Positions 7,904-17,370 of a stretch of 64,000 bases of DNA are shown here, piece by piece. Position numbers and translations under genes: made by a program. The stretch comes from Chromohalobacter nigrandesensis. GTDB taxonomy: Bacteria; Pseudomonadota; Gammaproteobacteria; Pseudomonadales; Halomonadaceae. Under the pieces are notes generated by a model. That model was given only the letters and a program-made list of their open reading frames with translations, did no database searches and had not been told where the DNA came from. Each line of letters starts with the position of its first letter. Positions within the stretch are counted from its first letter, which is position 1. The stretch lies in contig NZ_JAKGAM010000003.1 of assembly GCF_023061285.1 (NCBI RefSeq), positions 186,001 to 250,000 of the forward strand. Direction: 5' to 3'.

Positions 7904-10024
7904 CTAGAAGTCGTAGGTCAGACTCGCGCGTACATTCCGCTCCGCCCCGAAGTAGCAATATTCAAGCGAGTTGCATGACGCCACGTATTCCTTGTCGAGC
8001 ACGTTGCCCACATTGAGCTGCACCTGCATGCCCGACATCCCCATCTGACTCATGTCATAGCCCAGCATGGCATCGACCAGCGTGTAGTCGGGGACTTGCT
8101 CGGTGTTGGCGCGATCCGCTTGGATATCGGCGTAGTAACGCACGCCTAGACCTGCGTCTAATCCCGCGAGCGCATCGCCCTGGAAAGCATAGTGGCCCCA
8201 TAGACTCGCCTGGTGACGCGGCGCATAGATGGCGTGACTGCCTTCCTCGCTATCCACTTCGCTCTTGGTGTAGGCGATATCGGTATAGCTGTAGGCGGCC
8301 TGCAGGCGCAGCCCATCCGTCAACTGCGTGCGGGCTTCCAGCTCCAGTCCTTGCGATTCGATCTCGCCGATGGAGCGATAAGGATCGGTGGGTTGCTCCT
8401 TGGTGGCGACGTTTTCCTGCGTGATGCGGAACAGCGAGAGGCTATAGCGATCCTGGGTGCCCAGCGGCTGGTACTTGAGGCCGGTTTCCCACTGCTCGCC
8501 TTCCATGGGCTCGAGGACGTCGCCGTCGATATCCACGAAGCTGGTCGGTGTGAAGGCCGTGTTATAGCTGACGTAGGGCGCGACGCCGTTGTCGAACAGG
8601 TACAAGAGCCCCGCGCGACCGCTGAAATAGGTCTCGTCGAGGGTATCTTCTCGATTGGCCAGTTTCTGCTCGTTGGTAATCGAGACCCAGTCGTAGCGGC
8701 CCCCGAGCGTCAGGCGCCAGCGATCGAACGCCATCTGATCCTGCAGATAGGCGCCCGTCTGGATCAATTCGTGGCGTTCGTCATTGGTTACCGCGATATC
8801 CCCCACCGGGTCGGCGCCATATTGAGGATCGAAGGCGTTGAGAGAGGGAAAGGTTCCCGAGGTCCAGACCACATCGTTCTGGCGGTCCTGGTAGTCGACG
8901 CCGACCAGCAGGGTATGATCGATGAAGCCGCTGGAGAATTCGCCCTCGAGCTGATTATCGATCGTCCAGGCCTCGAGCGACTCCCGCCCCCCGGAGTAAT
9001 AGCGAACCAACTCGTTGGAATCGGGCGCTGTCCATCCGAAACCGTAGACCTGGTTCAAGGTGGTGTCCGAATTCAGGTAGCGCAGCTTCTGACGCGCGGT
9101 CCAGGCGTCATTGAACCGATGCTCTAGGCTATAACCGAACATCCGCTGGGTGCGTTCGAACTTGTCGTAATCGTCTTCGCCATCGAAGAAGTTATTGCTG
9201 ATCTTGCGGCCATTGTGACTTTCCACCGCCCCCTCATAAGGCACACCGGAGTGGTAACCGCCTTCCGGATCCTTTTGCAGATAGGCCATGAACGACAGCG
9301 TCGTGTCGTCGGTGACATCCCAGGTCACCGAGGGTGCGATGGCGTAGCGCTCTTCCTCGACCATGTCGAACTGGGTATCCGCGCCGCTGGCCAGACCCAC
9401 CACGCGATAGGCGGCACGCCGCTCATCATCCAGCGGTCCCGTGACATCGAACGCCGCGCTGCGCTGACTGTTATTGCCCACGCCAAAGCGCAGTTGCCGG
9501 TGTGTCTCGAATTGCGGCTGCTTGCTGGTCAGCGCCACCAGGCCACCAGGTGAGGAGCGCCCGTAAAGCACTGCGGCCGGCCCTTTGACGACTTCGACGT
9601 TTTCCAGGAAATAGGGATCGATCACCATCGAGCTGTAGCCATTGGTGTCTCCCATCACCTTCAGGCCATCGAGGTAGGTATTGCTGAGACTTCCGTCCGA
9701 GAAGCCTCGCATGACCATGTAGTCGTAGCGATTGGAGGCACCGACCTGGTTGGTGTAGACCCCCGGCGTATACTGCACGGCGTCTCTGAGGGTGCGAGTG
9801 TCACGCGCATCCATCTCCTCGCGGTCGACATTGGAAACGGACTGCGGCGTTTCGATGACCGGCGTCTGTGTCTTGGTGGCGGCCTCGCCCGACACTGTCA
9901 CCGTGGACAGATCCACGGCACCGCTATCATCGCTGTCGGATTGTGCCCACGTCGTCGTGGGCATGAACAATACGCCCGCCAGGCACGCGCAGGAAAACCA
10001 GTGGGGATGCAATGTGCGACTCAT
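7904..10024 (-). CDS. TonB-dependent siderophore receptor
   Basis: A 706-residue outer-membrane receptor. It opens with a signal peptide (cleavage expected after TTTWA, near residue 27). Next comes the TonB-box-like stretch STVTVSG and a plug domain with TPQSVSNVDREEMDARDTRT and VEVVKGPAAVLYGRSSPGG (residues about 60-170). A 22-strand barrel follows, ending in the usual aromatic terminus LTYDF. The plug signature places it with receptors for hydroxamate-type siderophores (FhuA, FoxA, FpvA kinds), but the ligand cannot be read from sequence. The start at 10024 has GAGGAG upstream. A Fur-like box lies at 10080-10098. The downstream fhuF-like gene and upstream AraC-type regulator support a siderophore-uptake role. 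Confidence 0.93.
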   Translation of the reverse strand: MSRTLHPHWFSCACLAGVLFMPTTTWAQSDSDDSGAVDLSTVTVSGEAATKTQTPVIETPQSVSNVDREEMDARDTRTLRDAVQYTPGVYTNQVGASNRYDYMVMRGFSDGSLSNTYLDGLKVMGDTNGYSSMVIDPYFLENVEVVKGPAAVLYGRSSPGGLVALTSKQPQFETHRQLRFGVGNNSQRSAAFDVTGPLDDERRAAYRVVGLASGADTQFDMVEEERYAIAPSVTWDVTDDTTLSFMAYLQKDPEGGYHSGVPYEGAVESHNGRKISNNFFDGEDDYDKFERTQRMFGYSLEHRFNDAWTARQKLRYLNSDTTLNQVYGFGWTAPDSNELVRYYSGGRESLEAWTIDNQLEGEFSSGFIDHTLLVGVDYQDRQNDVVWTSGTFPSLNAFDPQYGADPVGDIAVTNDERHELIQTGAYLQDQMAFDRWRLTLGGRYDWVSITNEQKLANREDTLDETYFSGRAGLLYLFDNGVAPYVSYNTAFTPTSFVDIDGDVLEPMEGEQWETGLKYQPLGTQDRYSLSLFRITQENVATKEQPTDPYRSIGEIESQGLELEARTQLTDGLRLQAAYSYTDIAYTKSEVDSEEGSHAIYAPRHQASLWGHYAFQGDALAGLDAGLGVRYYADIQADRANTEQVPDYTLVDAMLGYDMSQMGMSGMQVQLNVGNVLDKEYVASCNSLEYCYFGAERNVRASLTYDF

Positions 10025-10079
10025 GAAAACGGCTCCTCGCTCTCGTCCTCGGGTCGCGGTCGACCCGTTTCTTATGGAG

Positions 10080-10098
10080 AGTGAGAATTATTAACTTT
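10080..10098 (-). promoter_or_regulatory. Fur box upstream of the siderophore receptor
   Basis: AGTGAGAATTATTAACTTT on the plus strand resembles the common Fur-site form AATGAGAATTATTATCATT, with most positions matching. It lies 56 bases upstream of the receptor start, where iron-bound Fur would block transcription. Confidence 0.65.
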
Positions 10099-10181
10099 CA
10101 AGAGTCGTTCTGCTTATGGTCAATGCCGAAAAACCTATGCGCGACGCTGTAAGCGATCTCGCTGAGGAACTTCTGTCATCA

Positions 10182-11201
10182 TTAAAGAGTATTCACGACC
10201 CCAGCCGAGGGTAGACGCTGATGTAACGCACGCGGCGATAGGCCGTAGCGCTGCTTGAAGGCGGTGGCGAAGTTGCTGGCATGCCGGTAGCCCACCCGTG
10301 TCGCCACGTATTGCACGCTATGACCTTCCCGGAGCAGCGCGTGGGCCATCTCAAGGCGACGTTGACGCAAGCATTCGAAGACCGACTGGGCATACGCCTG
10401 GCGAAACTTGTCACGCAACACGCTCGGGCTCATGCAGGCCAGTTGCGCCAAGGATTCGATGCTATGCGATGCCTCGGGATAGTCGTGCAAGCATTCACGC
10501 ACGCGCGCCAGATGATGACGGTCACGCGATCCCAGGCGACGGTCCTGACGGGTGGAGGTGCCCCAGGCCGCCAGGCCGTGAGCCATCAATTGCAGCGCCA
10601 GCCCCTCGCCGAGCAAGGCATGCTGTGGTTCCTCCGGTGACGCATTCAGCCACTGTTCGAGCGACAGCCAGACGCCTTCGGGCAAGGACAGGCGCCACGC
10701 CTCACTGGTGGTGGTATCGAGCAATTCAGCAAGCGGTGCGGCCAAGCGTGTCGGAGCGGTGCGTGCATCGTCGAGCAACGTCAGATTGATCGCACGCAGT
10801 CGCTGGCCGCCCACGTGACGCGCACTCAACGCCTGATGACCATCATGCGTGAGCATTAGCGCTTCACGCGGTGCCAGGGTGAAATGCTGCCCAGCGTGCG
10901 ACAGTTCCGCATTGCCCTCGAGCATGACGATGATCGACACATGGGCCGGCGCGTCGGCCAAGGCGTGCGTTTCATAGGTATGGTGGATCGTGAGGCGCGA
11001 ACCAACGAGGCTTACCCCCATGGCGGGGCGGCATTCGTCGACCCAGCCTTCGGCCACCGGGGTGGACGCGGCGTCGTCGTGGTTCAAGGAGGGGAAGTGG
11101 TGATACAAACGATAACGGCGCTCGAAAGCGCCGAAATCTGCCATGGTCAGGCACTGGGCCGGCGCTGAGACATCGTTCGTCATGCCTGTCGCCGGGCCCA
11201 T
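10182..11201 (-). CDS. AraC-family transcriptional regulator, probably of siderophore uptake
   Basis: A 339-residue regulator. The C-terminal AraC domain (about 230-335) has two helix-turn-helix units: IESLAQLACMSPSVLRDKFR, and VQYVATRVGYRHASNFATAF followed by FKQRYGLSPR. The N-terminal part is a cupin-like sensor region (VIVMLEGNAELSHAGQ type), as in PchR-like regulators that bind ferric siderophores as co-inducers. The ATG at 11201 follows GGGAG. It lies directly upstream of the receptor on the same strand, and 18 bases after the sodA stop, so co-transcription from the sodA promoter is possible. Its role as activator of the receptor is inferred from this position. Confidence 0.85.
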   Translation of the reverse strand: MGPATGMTNDVSAPAQCLTMADFGAFERRYRLYHHFPSLNHDDAASTPVAEGWVDECRPAMGVSLVGSRLTIHHTYETHALADAPAHVSIIVMLEGNAELSHAGQHFTLAPREALMLTHDGHQALSARHVGGQRLRAINLTLLDDARTAPTRLAAPLAELLDTTTSEAWRLSLPEGVWLSLEQWLNASPEEPQHALLGEGLALQLMAHGLAAWGTSTRQDRRLGSRDRHHLARVRECLHDYPEASHSIESLAQLACMSPSVLRDKFRQAYAQSVFECLRQRRLEMAHALLREGHSVQYVATRVGYRHASNFATAFKQRYGLSPRALHQRLPSAGVVNTL

Positions 11202-11219
11202 GACATACTCCCGATAGGC

Positions 11220-11831
11220 TTACACAGTGGCTTCGGCGTAACGACGCGCCACTTCGTCCCAATCGACGACCTCGAAGAAGGCCTTGATATACTCGGGACG
11301 CTTGTTCTGATACTTGAGGTAATAGGCGTGTTCCCACACGTCCAGCCCCAGAATCGGCGTATTGCCGTGCATCAGCGGGCTATCCTGGTTGAGCGTGTTT
11401 TCCACGACCAGACGCCCGGCAGGCGTGACGGACAGCCAAGCCCAGCCACTGCCGAAGCGCTTGACGGCGGCTTGCGTGAAGGCTTCACGGAACGCTTCGT
11501 CACCGCCCAGCTCGCTTTCGATGGCCGAGGCCAGGTCGCCCTTGGCCTTGCCTCCGCCCTGCGGCGACATGACCGTCCAGAACAGCGAATGGTTGGCGTG
11601 CCCGCCACCATTGTTGATCACTGCCTGGCGCTTGGCTTCCGGAACGCGCTCGATTTCACCCATCAGGGTTTCGACCGGCAGCGATTCGAGATCCGTGCCT
11701 TCCAGAGCAGCGTTCAGATTGTTGACGTAGGTCTGATGGTGACGGCTGTGATGGATCTCCATGGTGAGCGCATCGATATGCGGTTCCAGGGCATCATAAG
11801 CATAGGGTAACGTCGGTAGTTGATGCGCCAC
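11220..11831 (-). CDS. sodA: Superoxide dismutase, manganese type
   Basis: A 203-residue Fe/Mn superoxide dismutase that converts superoxide to hydrogen peroxide and oxygen. Start is the GTG at 11831, with AAGGAGG six bases upstream. Metal ligands are visible: the N-terminal His region ([17 protein letters not shown]), His in [11 protein letters not shown], and Asp/His in [20 protein letters not shown]. The Gln in LNQDSPLM is the position typical of the Mn form. Upstream at 11909-11927 is a Fur-like site, as known for E. coli sodA. It heads the iron-related minus-strand block, which makes sense because iron uptake and superoxide stress are linked. Confidence 0.95.
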   Translation of the reverse strand: MAHQLPTLPYAYDALEPHIDALTMEIHHSRHHQTYVNNLNAALEGTDLESLPVETLMGEIERVPEAKRQAVINNGGGHANHSLFWTVMSPQGGGKAKGDLASAIESELGGDEAFREAFTQAAVKRFGSGWAWLSVTPAGRLVVENTLNQDSPLMHGNTPILGLDVWEHAYYLKYQNKRPEYIKAFFEVVDWDEVARRYAEATV

Positions 11832-11908
11832 GACATACCTCCTTGTCAATCTATCGTCGAATGTCGAGCCTTGGTGCAACATGGCACCAACGGCACGTTG
11901 TACCTAAC

Positions 11909-11927
11909 AATAATAGTTTTCATTGCA
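11909..11927 (-). promoter_or_regulatory. Fur-like site upstream of sodA
   Basis: AATAATAGTTTTCATTGCA on the plus strand matches the Fur 19-mer (GATAATGATAATCATTATC) in 11 positions, including ATAAT and CATT. It lies 78 bases upstream of the sodA GTG. The surrounding sequence is locally AT-rich. Confidence 0.5.
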
Positions 11928-11961
11928 GGTTTGTCAATTACTTAGCTGCTTATACAGGGGG

Positions 11962-12888
11962 TCAGAACACCTTGTCGAGTACGAACATCAGCATGAATCC
12001 TCCCAGCACTCCGAAGGTCGCATCGCCTTCGTGTCCCTTGCGATGCGACTCGGGAATGATCTCGTGGCTGATCACGAACAACATCGCGCCGGCGGCAAAG
12101 GCCAGGCCAAAAGGCAGCAAGGCGTCCACGACATGCACCGCGAGAGCTCCGATGACCCCACCGATGGGCTCCACCAGGCCGCTCAATAACGCCGCACCCA
12201 ATGCAGTCAGGCGCGAATAACCGATCGCCAGCAGCCCCAGGGAGACGATCAGCCCCTCGGGCAGATTTTGCAGGCCGATGCCCAGCGTCAGCGCCACCCC
12301 GGCGGCCATGTCGCCGCGCGCGTAACCTACGCCGACCGCCAATCCTTCGGGAAAGTTATGAATGGTGATGGCGAAGATGAACAGCCAGATACGCCGGATC
12401 TGCAAGGCATCCGCGCCGCCCTGCTTGCCCAGCGCGAAATGCTCATGGGGCACGAAACGATCCATGCCCCAGACCAGAATCCCGCCACACACGATGCCCC
12501 CGCAAACGATCGTCAGGGCCCAGCCGATGGTACCGGTGAGCGCCAGCGAGTCCTCGTAGGCTGGCATGGCCAGAGAGTAGGCCGTGGCCGCCAGCATCAC
12601 ACCGGCGCCGAAGCCCATCAAGGCATCTTCGAGACGCTGGCTGATGTGGCGCAACACCATGATCGGTAGCGCCCCCAGCGGCGTGAAAAGCCCGGCCACC
12701 AGACTCGCCAGCATGCCTGCCTGAAGCGGGCTCAACGTCCCTAGCCAATCGCGCATCTGGGCGCCCAGCCACCACACCAGGACCGCGCCCACGGCCGCCG
12801 CGATCAGGATGCCCAGCGCCCAGCGGCGTCGAATAAAGCCGCCGGGCGCTACGGAAGGCGCTGGCGAGGGCGCTTGCGTATCTTGCAT
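11962..12888 (-). CDS. ZIP-family divalent metal transporter
   Basis: A 308-residue inner-membrane protein with about eight hydrophobic helices. Helix IV carries the ZIP signature HNFPEGLAVGVGYARGD, and helix V carries GLQNLPEGLIVSLGLL. Together these form the binuclear metal site. A later helix has the ISHEIIPESHRKGHE motif, also conserved in the GufA/ZupT branch. ZIP proteins bring zinc, iron or manganese into the cytoplasm; the preferred ion cannot be told here. The N-terminus is a Pro/Ala-rich tail before the first helix. It faces the same way as sodA, with cysZ 28 bases upstream, so cysZ and this gene may share a transcript. Confidence 0.9.
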   Translation of the reverse strand: MQDTQAPSPAPSVAPGGFIRRRWALGILIAAAVGAVLVWWLGAQMRDWLGTLSPLQAGMLASLVAGLFTPLGALPIMVLRHISQRLEDALMGFGAGVMLAATAYSLAMPAYEDSLALTGTIGWALTIVCGGIVCGGILVWGMDRFVPHEHFALGKQGGADALQIRRIWLFIFAITIHNFPEGLAVGVGYARGDMAAGVALTLGIGLQNLPEGLIVSLGLLAIGYSRLTALGAALLSGLVEPIGGVIGALAVHVVDALLPFGLAFAAGAMLFVISHEIIPESHRKGHEGDATFGVLGGFMLMFVLDKVF

Positions 12889-12916
12889 GCGGAGTCTCCT
12901 GCCTCGTCGAGAGCGT

Positions 12917-13645
12917 TCAGCGTGTCACAGTCGGTAGATGGCGATAATACTGCCGCCAGAGTATCACTGCACCCGCCACGCCGCCCGGCAACAGCACCAG
13001 ATTGAGCACCGGCACCCATGTCGCAAACGACATACCGAAGCCAAAGGTCAGCGTCGGCCACAATCGTGTTCGCAATCGATGTCGCATATCGCGAAAACTC
13101 ACCTGGTTGTTATCCATCGGATAATCCAGGTACTGAATCGCCAGCATCCATGCCGAAAAGGCAGCCCACAAGAACGGCATGAAGATATTCACGCCGGGCA
13201 CGAAACCGAACACGAACAATAGCGCCATACGCGGCAGCATGTACCCCAGCTTGACGAATTCCCGGCCCAGCGCGTCGACTCCGGCACGGAACAGTCCCCG
13301 CGTATCGCTGGGCGGCGCCCCGCTCAGGCGCCATTCCACCTTTTCGGCGAGAAAGCCATAAAACGGCGCGGCGATCAGGTTGGTCACCAGCGTGAAGGAA
13401 AAGAACACCACTAACAGCAGGCTCACCACCAGCAGCGGCCAGATCAACCATTCCAGCCAATCGAGCCAGGACGGCACCTGGAGCATCCAGTAGTCGAGCC
13501 AGCCACCGAAATGGGTGAACAAATAGCCTAGCGTGACGGCGTAGATCAGCAGATTGATCGCCACTGGCGCAATGACGAAGCGCCGCATCCCCGGCGATAG
13601 AACCAGCCGTGTACCCTGACCGATAGCGGTAAACGCATGCAGCAT
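12917..13645 (-). CDS. cysZ: CysZ-like membrane protein (EI24 family, sulfate uptake)
   Basis: A 242-residue membrane protein of the EI24/CysZ family. In E. coli CysZ is a sulfate permease feeding cysteine synthesis. Hydrophobic segments lie near residues 25-45, 65-100, 140-175 and 200-230. The family pattern TNLIAAPFYGFLAEKVE is present at about 88-105, followed by FVFGFVPGVNIFMPFLWA and YLDYPMDNNQVSF, the last being highly characteristic of CysZ. The ATG at 13645 has AAGGAA upstream. No other sulfur-assimilation gene is nearby, so the substrate assignment rests on family membership only. Confidence 0.9.
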   Translation of the reverse strand: MLHAFTAIGQGTRLVLSPGMRRFVIAPVAINLLIYAVTLGYLFTHFGGWLDYWMLQVPSWLDWLEWLIWPLLVVSLLLVVFFSFTLVTNLIAAPFYGFLAEKVEWRLSGAPPSDTRGLFRAGVDALGREFVKLGYMLPRMALLFVFGFVPGVNIFMPFLWAAFSAWMLAIQYLDYPMDNNQVSFRDMRHRLRTRLWPTLTFGFGMSFATWVPVLNLVLLPGGVAGAVILWRQYYRHLPTVTR

Positions 13646-13947
13646 CGAGCTTTATTCCTTGATAGACGATAACGCGGGTCCCGCGCCACAGCATGACATG
13701 CGTCGCTCCCAGCGCCCATCTCCCATAATGGATGAGAAATGTAATACCAGTATGAGGTTCTCTCAGACTTCGTGCTAAAGAAAACGCATGACCCACTCGG
13801 CCTTTCGGCGCAACTCGGCGAATAGCGGCCAAGCGCGGCACGGCGGTATGCTAACGTGGCTACCACCGAGATGCCTGCACGGCAGCGTTAACGCGCCTCC
13901 CCGGCCTGTAGATGACGCGGCCCGGCATCGCGACAAGAGAACACCTC
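13646..13947. other. Intergenic region between cysZ and the EAL gene
   Basis: About 300 bases between divergent genes must hold both promoters. I see no convincing hairpin, operator palindrome or conserved small gene in it. Confidence 0.5.
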
Positions 13948-15822
13948 ATGGCAAACGCCCCTGGGGTCGGCGCCCCCGATCATGGCGATGAAGCGCGCCG
14001 CCTCGACGAACTCCAACGTCTAGGCCTGATGGATACACCGCCCGAGAAGCGTTTCGACGACATCACCCGGCTGGCCGCGCGGGTCTTCGACGTGCCCATT
14101 GTGCTGATCACGCTGATCGACCGCCACCACCAGTGGTTCAAATCACGTTTCGGCATCGATGCCTGCGAGATCTCCCGCGACGACGCCTTTTGCGCGCATG
14201 CCCTGCTCGAGCGCCAGATACTGGTGATCGAGGACACCGCCAACGATCCGCGCTTTCACGCTCACCCCCTGGTCACCGACACGCCCTACATCCGCTTTTA
14301 CGCCGGTGCCGTCATTCGCATGGCCTCGGGCCTGCCACTGGGCACGCTGTGCGTGATCGACCGTCGCCCAAGGCGCTTCGACGCCCAGCAGCGCGAGATA
14401 TTGCTCGACTTGGCACGCCTGGTGGAAAACGAGATCGGCGACGACGTCATCACACGCCTCGAACGCGTGCGGGCCGAGATCGGCACCCAGTTCGACCCGC
14501 AAACCCGGTTGGCCACGCAACAACGCTTTCAGCAACTCATCCAGACACGCCTGGCGGCGTTACCGGAAACCGCAGGGTTCTGTGGCGTCGCCGCCATCGA
14601 TCTCTACGGCATGCGCGCGGTGCGTACGCGCTTCTCGCTAGAGGCCAGCAACGAAGTGCTCATGCGTGGCATCGCGCGGGTCGAGAAAGCCCTCGATGGT
14701 TTCGTCTTCGACTTGGCACGCATCGACGATCAACGCCTCGGGGTGCTGCTCTACCGGGGAGACCCCGCGCGCATGGCCGACACCATGGCGGCGTTGGCCG
14801 AGACCTTGCGGGCGCCCTATATCGCCGCCGGCAAGAGCGTCACCGCCCCCGCACGCGTGGTCTGGGCACAGGACGCCACTCAACTCGGCCATGCCGATGA
14901 CATCCTCTCCGCCCTGCAGCATACCTGCCGGCGCCTCCACAACGAGCGCGGCGACACCCTGCTGCGACTCGATACGCCCGCGCTGCTGCCACGCCTGACG
15001 CGACGCAACTTGCTGCGCCGCCGCACGGCCTCGGCACTCGCCGAAGATCGCTTCCGGCTGCACTACCAGCCGCAGGTCGCCATACACGGCTACCGAGTAA
15101 AAGGATTCGAGGCCTTGCTGCGTTGGCATGACAACGAACTGGGGCAAGTCAGCCCCCAGGATATCGTCGATATCAGCGAAGAAATCGATCTCGGCGATCA
15201 ACTGGATACCTGGGTTCTGCAAACCGTCACCCAGCAACTGGCCACGTGGCGCGACCGAGGCCACGCCCTGCTACCGGTGTCCGTCAACGTGTCTCAGGAG
15301 CAGCTCGCGCGGCCCGCCTTCATCGACTTGATCGACTCACTGCTCACGCGCCACTGCCTACCCGGGCGATTGCTCAACCTGGAAGTGCTGGAGCGCTCGT
15401 TGATCGACGACCCCGAGGCCATCATCGACAGCATGCAGCGTCTCAAGCGCCGTGGCGTGGGGTTCGCCATCGATGATTTCGGCACCGGCTATTCGTCGCT
15501 TGCCTACCTCACGCGGATTCCGTTCGACACGCTCAAGATCGACAAGAGCTTCATCGACCGCATCTGCGACGATCCACGCGTAGCCTCGCTAGTGCACTCG
15601 ATCGTCTCGCTGGGGCGCGATGCCGGCATGCAGGTCGTCGCCGAGGGCGTGGAAAGCATCGCCCAGGTCACGCTATTGCGCGACTTTCACTGCCATAGCA
15701 TTCAGGGCCATGTCTTCTCCATCGCCCTGACGCCAACGCATGCCGAAGCGCTGTTGACGGCCGTGGCCAGAAAGCGCGCTTACTCGCCGAGCGACTCGTC
15801 CAGTTCGCCGGGCGCGGTATGA
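13948..15822 (+). CDS. GAF / degenerate GGDEF / EAL cyclic-di-GMP signalling protein
   Basis: A 624-residue cytoplasmic protein without membrane helices. An N-terminal GAF domain (about 10-175) has the pattern LITLIDRHHQWFKSRFG, typical of light/redox or small-molecule sensing GAFs. The middle part (about 180-360) aligns in position with a GGDEF domain but lacks the GGDEF motif, so it is unlikely to make cyclic-di-GMP. The C-terminal EAL domain (about 365-610) keeps FEALLRW, NVSQEQLA, the metal-binding DDFGTGYSS and VVAEGVES, so phosphodiesterase activity is plausible. The loop usually reading QGYLF is QGHVFS here. I prefer the ATG at 13948 over 13912, which lacks a ribosome binding site. Its last 43 bases overlap the 3' end of phoU on the opposite strand. 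Confidence 0.88.
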   Translation: MANAPGVGAPDHGDEARRLDELQRLGLMDTPPEKRFDDITRLAARVFDVPIVLITLIDRHHQWFKSRFGIDACEISRDDAFCAHALLERQILVIEDTANDPRFHAHPLVTDTPYIRFYAGAVIRMASGLPLGTLCVIDRRPRRFDAQQREILLDLARLVENEIGDDVITRLERVRAEIGTQFDPQTRLATQQRFQQLIQTRLAALPETAGFCGVAAIDLYGMRAVRTRFSLEASNEVLMRGIARVEKALDGFVFDLARIDDQRLGVLLYRGDPARMADTMAALAETLRAPYIAAGKSVTAPARVVWAQDATQLGHADDILSALQHTCRRLHNERGDTLLRLDTPALLPRLTRRNLLRRRTASALAEDRFRLHYQPQVAIHGYRVKGFEALLRWHDNELGQVSPQDIVDISEEIDLGDQLDTWVLQTVTQQLATWRDRGHALLPVSVNVSQEQLARPAFIDLIDSLLTRHCLPGRLLNLEVLERSLIDDPEAIIDSMQRLKRRGVGFAIDDFGTGYSSLAYLTRIPFDTLKIDKSFIDRICDDPRVASLVHSIVSLGRDAGMQVVAEGVESIAQVTLLRDFHCHSIQGHVFSIALTPTHAEALLTAVARKRAYSPSDSSSSPGAV

Positions 15823-16499
15823 CGCACGTCGAGCCCCTTGACCAGATAAATGACGTGCTCGGCCAGGTTGTCGGCATGATCGCCGACCCGCTCCAGGGCC
15901 CGCAGGATCGTCATCACGCTGAGAATGGACGTGATCGCGCGCGGATCTTCCATCATGAAGGTCACCAGCGAGCGCGTCGCCGTGGTGTATTCGTTGTCGA
16001 CCGACTCATCCTCGTGCAACACCTCCAGTGCCAGGCGCGTATCGAAGCGCGCGAACGAGGTCAGCGCGTCACGCAGCATCTTGCGCACGTGCTCGCTCAG
16101 ATGGCGAATCTCGACCATGCCCCGCGATTGGCGGCTCGATTCGATGAGCGCCAACGCATTGCGGGCGATCTTGTTGGCCTCGTCGCCGATGCGTTCGAGA
16201 TCGGAGGTAGCACGGATGACCGCCAATACCAGGCGCAGATCGGAGGCCGCCGGCTGCCGACGTGCCAGCACCCGGGTGCATTCCTCGTCGATCTGGATTT
16301 GCATGTCGTTGACGGCGGTATCGCTATCGCGCACGCGCTCGGCGGTGCGGCTATCGCCCTCGAGCAACGCCTCGACGGCATCCTGCACCTGCTTCTCGAC
16401 CAGCCCGCCCATGGCCATCAACTGGGTCTTGAGCTGCTCCAGCTCCTGATTGAACTGACGGGAAATGTGCTGACTATGCGTCTCGTTGGTAATGTCCAT
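15780..16499 (-). CDS. phoU: Phosphate signalling protein PhoU
   Basis: PhoU is a peripheral membrane adaptor that links the Pst transporter to PhoR and holds the Pho regulon off when phosphate is plentiful. The 239-residue product begins MDITNETHSQHISRQFNQEL. It shows two PhoU repeats of three helices, each with an E/D-rich metal-binding helix: DLERIGDEANKIARNAL near residue 100, and ALERVGDHADNLAEHVIYL near residue 210. The ATG at 16499 has GGAGCAG upstream. It is the last gene of the pst operon, 32 bases after pstB. Its stop region overlaps the tail of the convergent EAL gene. Confidence 0.97.
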   Translation of the reverse strand: MDITNETHSQHISRQFNQELEQLKTQLMAMGGLVEKQVQDAVEALLEGDSRTAERVRDSDTAVNDMQIQIDEECTRVLARRQPAASDLRLVLAVIRATSDLERIGDEANKIARNALALIESSRQSRGMVEIRHLSEHVRKMLRDALTSFARFDTRLALEVLHEDESVDNEYTTATRSLVTFMMEDPRAITSILSVMTILRALERVGDHADNLAEHVIYLVKGLDVRHTAPGELDESLGE

Positions 16500-16531
16500 G
16501 ACACTGCTCCGCTTGTCGTAATCGCCGCGAC

Positions 16532-17356
16532 TCAACCCACGCGGCCGGTGATGTAGTCTTCGGTGCGCCGTAAGCGCGGATTGGTGAACAACGTATCGGT
16601 CGGGGCGTACTCGACCAGCTCGCCAGCGTGCAGAAACGCAGTATAGTCGGACACCCGCGCCGCCTGCTGCATGTTGTGGGTGACCAGAACCAGCGTCAGT
16701 TGCGACTTCAAGCCACGGATCAGTTCCTCGATCTTGAGCGTCGAGATCGGGTCCAGCGCCGAGGCCGGCTCGTCGAGCAGCAACACGTCCGGGCGCACCG
16801 CCAGGGTGCGGGCGATGACCAAGCGCTGCTGCTGCCCGCCCGACAACGTCCACGCCGAGGCGTGCAGGTCCGCCTTGACCTCCTCCCACAGCGCCGCCGA
16901 CTGCAACGCCCATTCGACGATCTCATCCAGCTCGCGCTTGCGTTTGATACCCTGCAGGCGCACCCCATAGGCGACGTTTTCATAGATCGACATGGGGAAC
17001 GGGTTAGGCGTCTGAAACACCATCCCCACCCGGCGGCGCAACTCGGCCACATCCACATCGCGGGCATGAATGTCCTGGCCCTCGAGGCGGATGCACCCTT
17101 GCCGCGTGACCTGGTCGTTGAGGTCATGCAATCGATTGAGGCCGCGCAGCAGCGTCGACTTGCCGCATCCCGAGGGCCCGATGAAAGCCGTCACGCGGTG
17201 ACGCGGCACGCGCAGTGTCAAGTCGCGCAGTGCCGGCTTCCCCTCATAGGCGAGCGACAGGGCCTCGATGTCGAAACAACTCGACGTCGAGGGAAAATCG
17301 ACCACTGCCGACGACAAGCGCTGGGTCTCGGCGGCGGAAAAAGACGCGGCGGACAA
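16532..17356 (-). CDS. pstB: Phosphate ABC transporter ATP-binding protein PstB
   Basis: A 274-residue ATPase that drives phosphate import with PstC/PstA. The Walker A motif is [16 protein letters not shown] (near residue 60). The Q-loop region has [21 protein letters not shown], where the 'PNPFPMSI' stretch is diagnostic of PstB. The signature is [14 protein letters not shown], Walker B is [13 protein letters not shown], and the switch His is in LVTHNMQQ. The start appears to be the TTG at 17356, since AGGAGG lies ten bases before it and no better ATG is in frame; the first 25 residues are not conserved. It follows pstA by 14 bases. Confidence 0.96.
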   Translation of the reverse strand: MSAASFSAAETQRLSSAVVDFPSTSSCFDIEALSLAYEGKPALRDLTLRVPRHRVTAFIGPSGCGKSTLLRGLNRLHDLNDQVTRQGCIRLEGQDIHARDVDVAELRRRVGMVFQTPNPFPMSIYENVAYGVRLQGIKRKRELDEIVEWALQSAALWEEVKADLHASAWTLSGGQQQRLVIARTLAVRPDVLLLDEPASALDPISTLKIEELIRGLKSQLTLVLVTHNMQQAARVSDYTAFLHAGELVEYAPTDTLFTNPRLRRTEDYITGRVG

Positions 17357-17370
17357 GAGTGATGAGCCTC

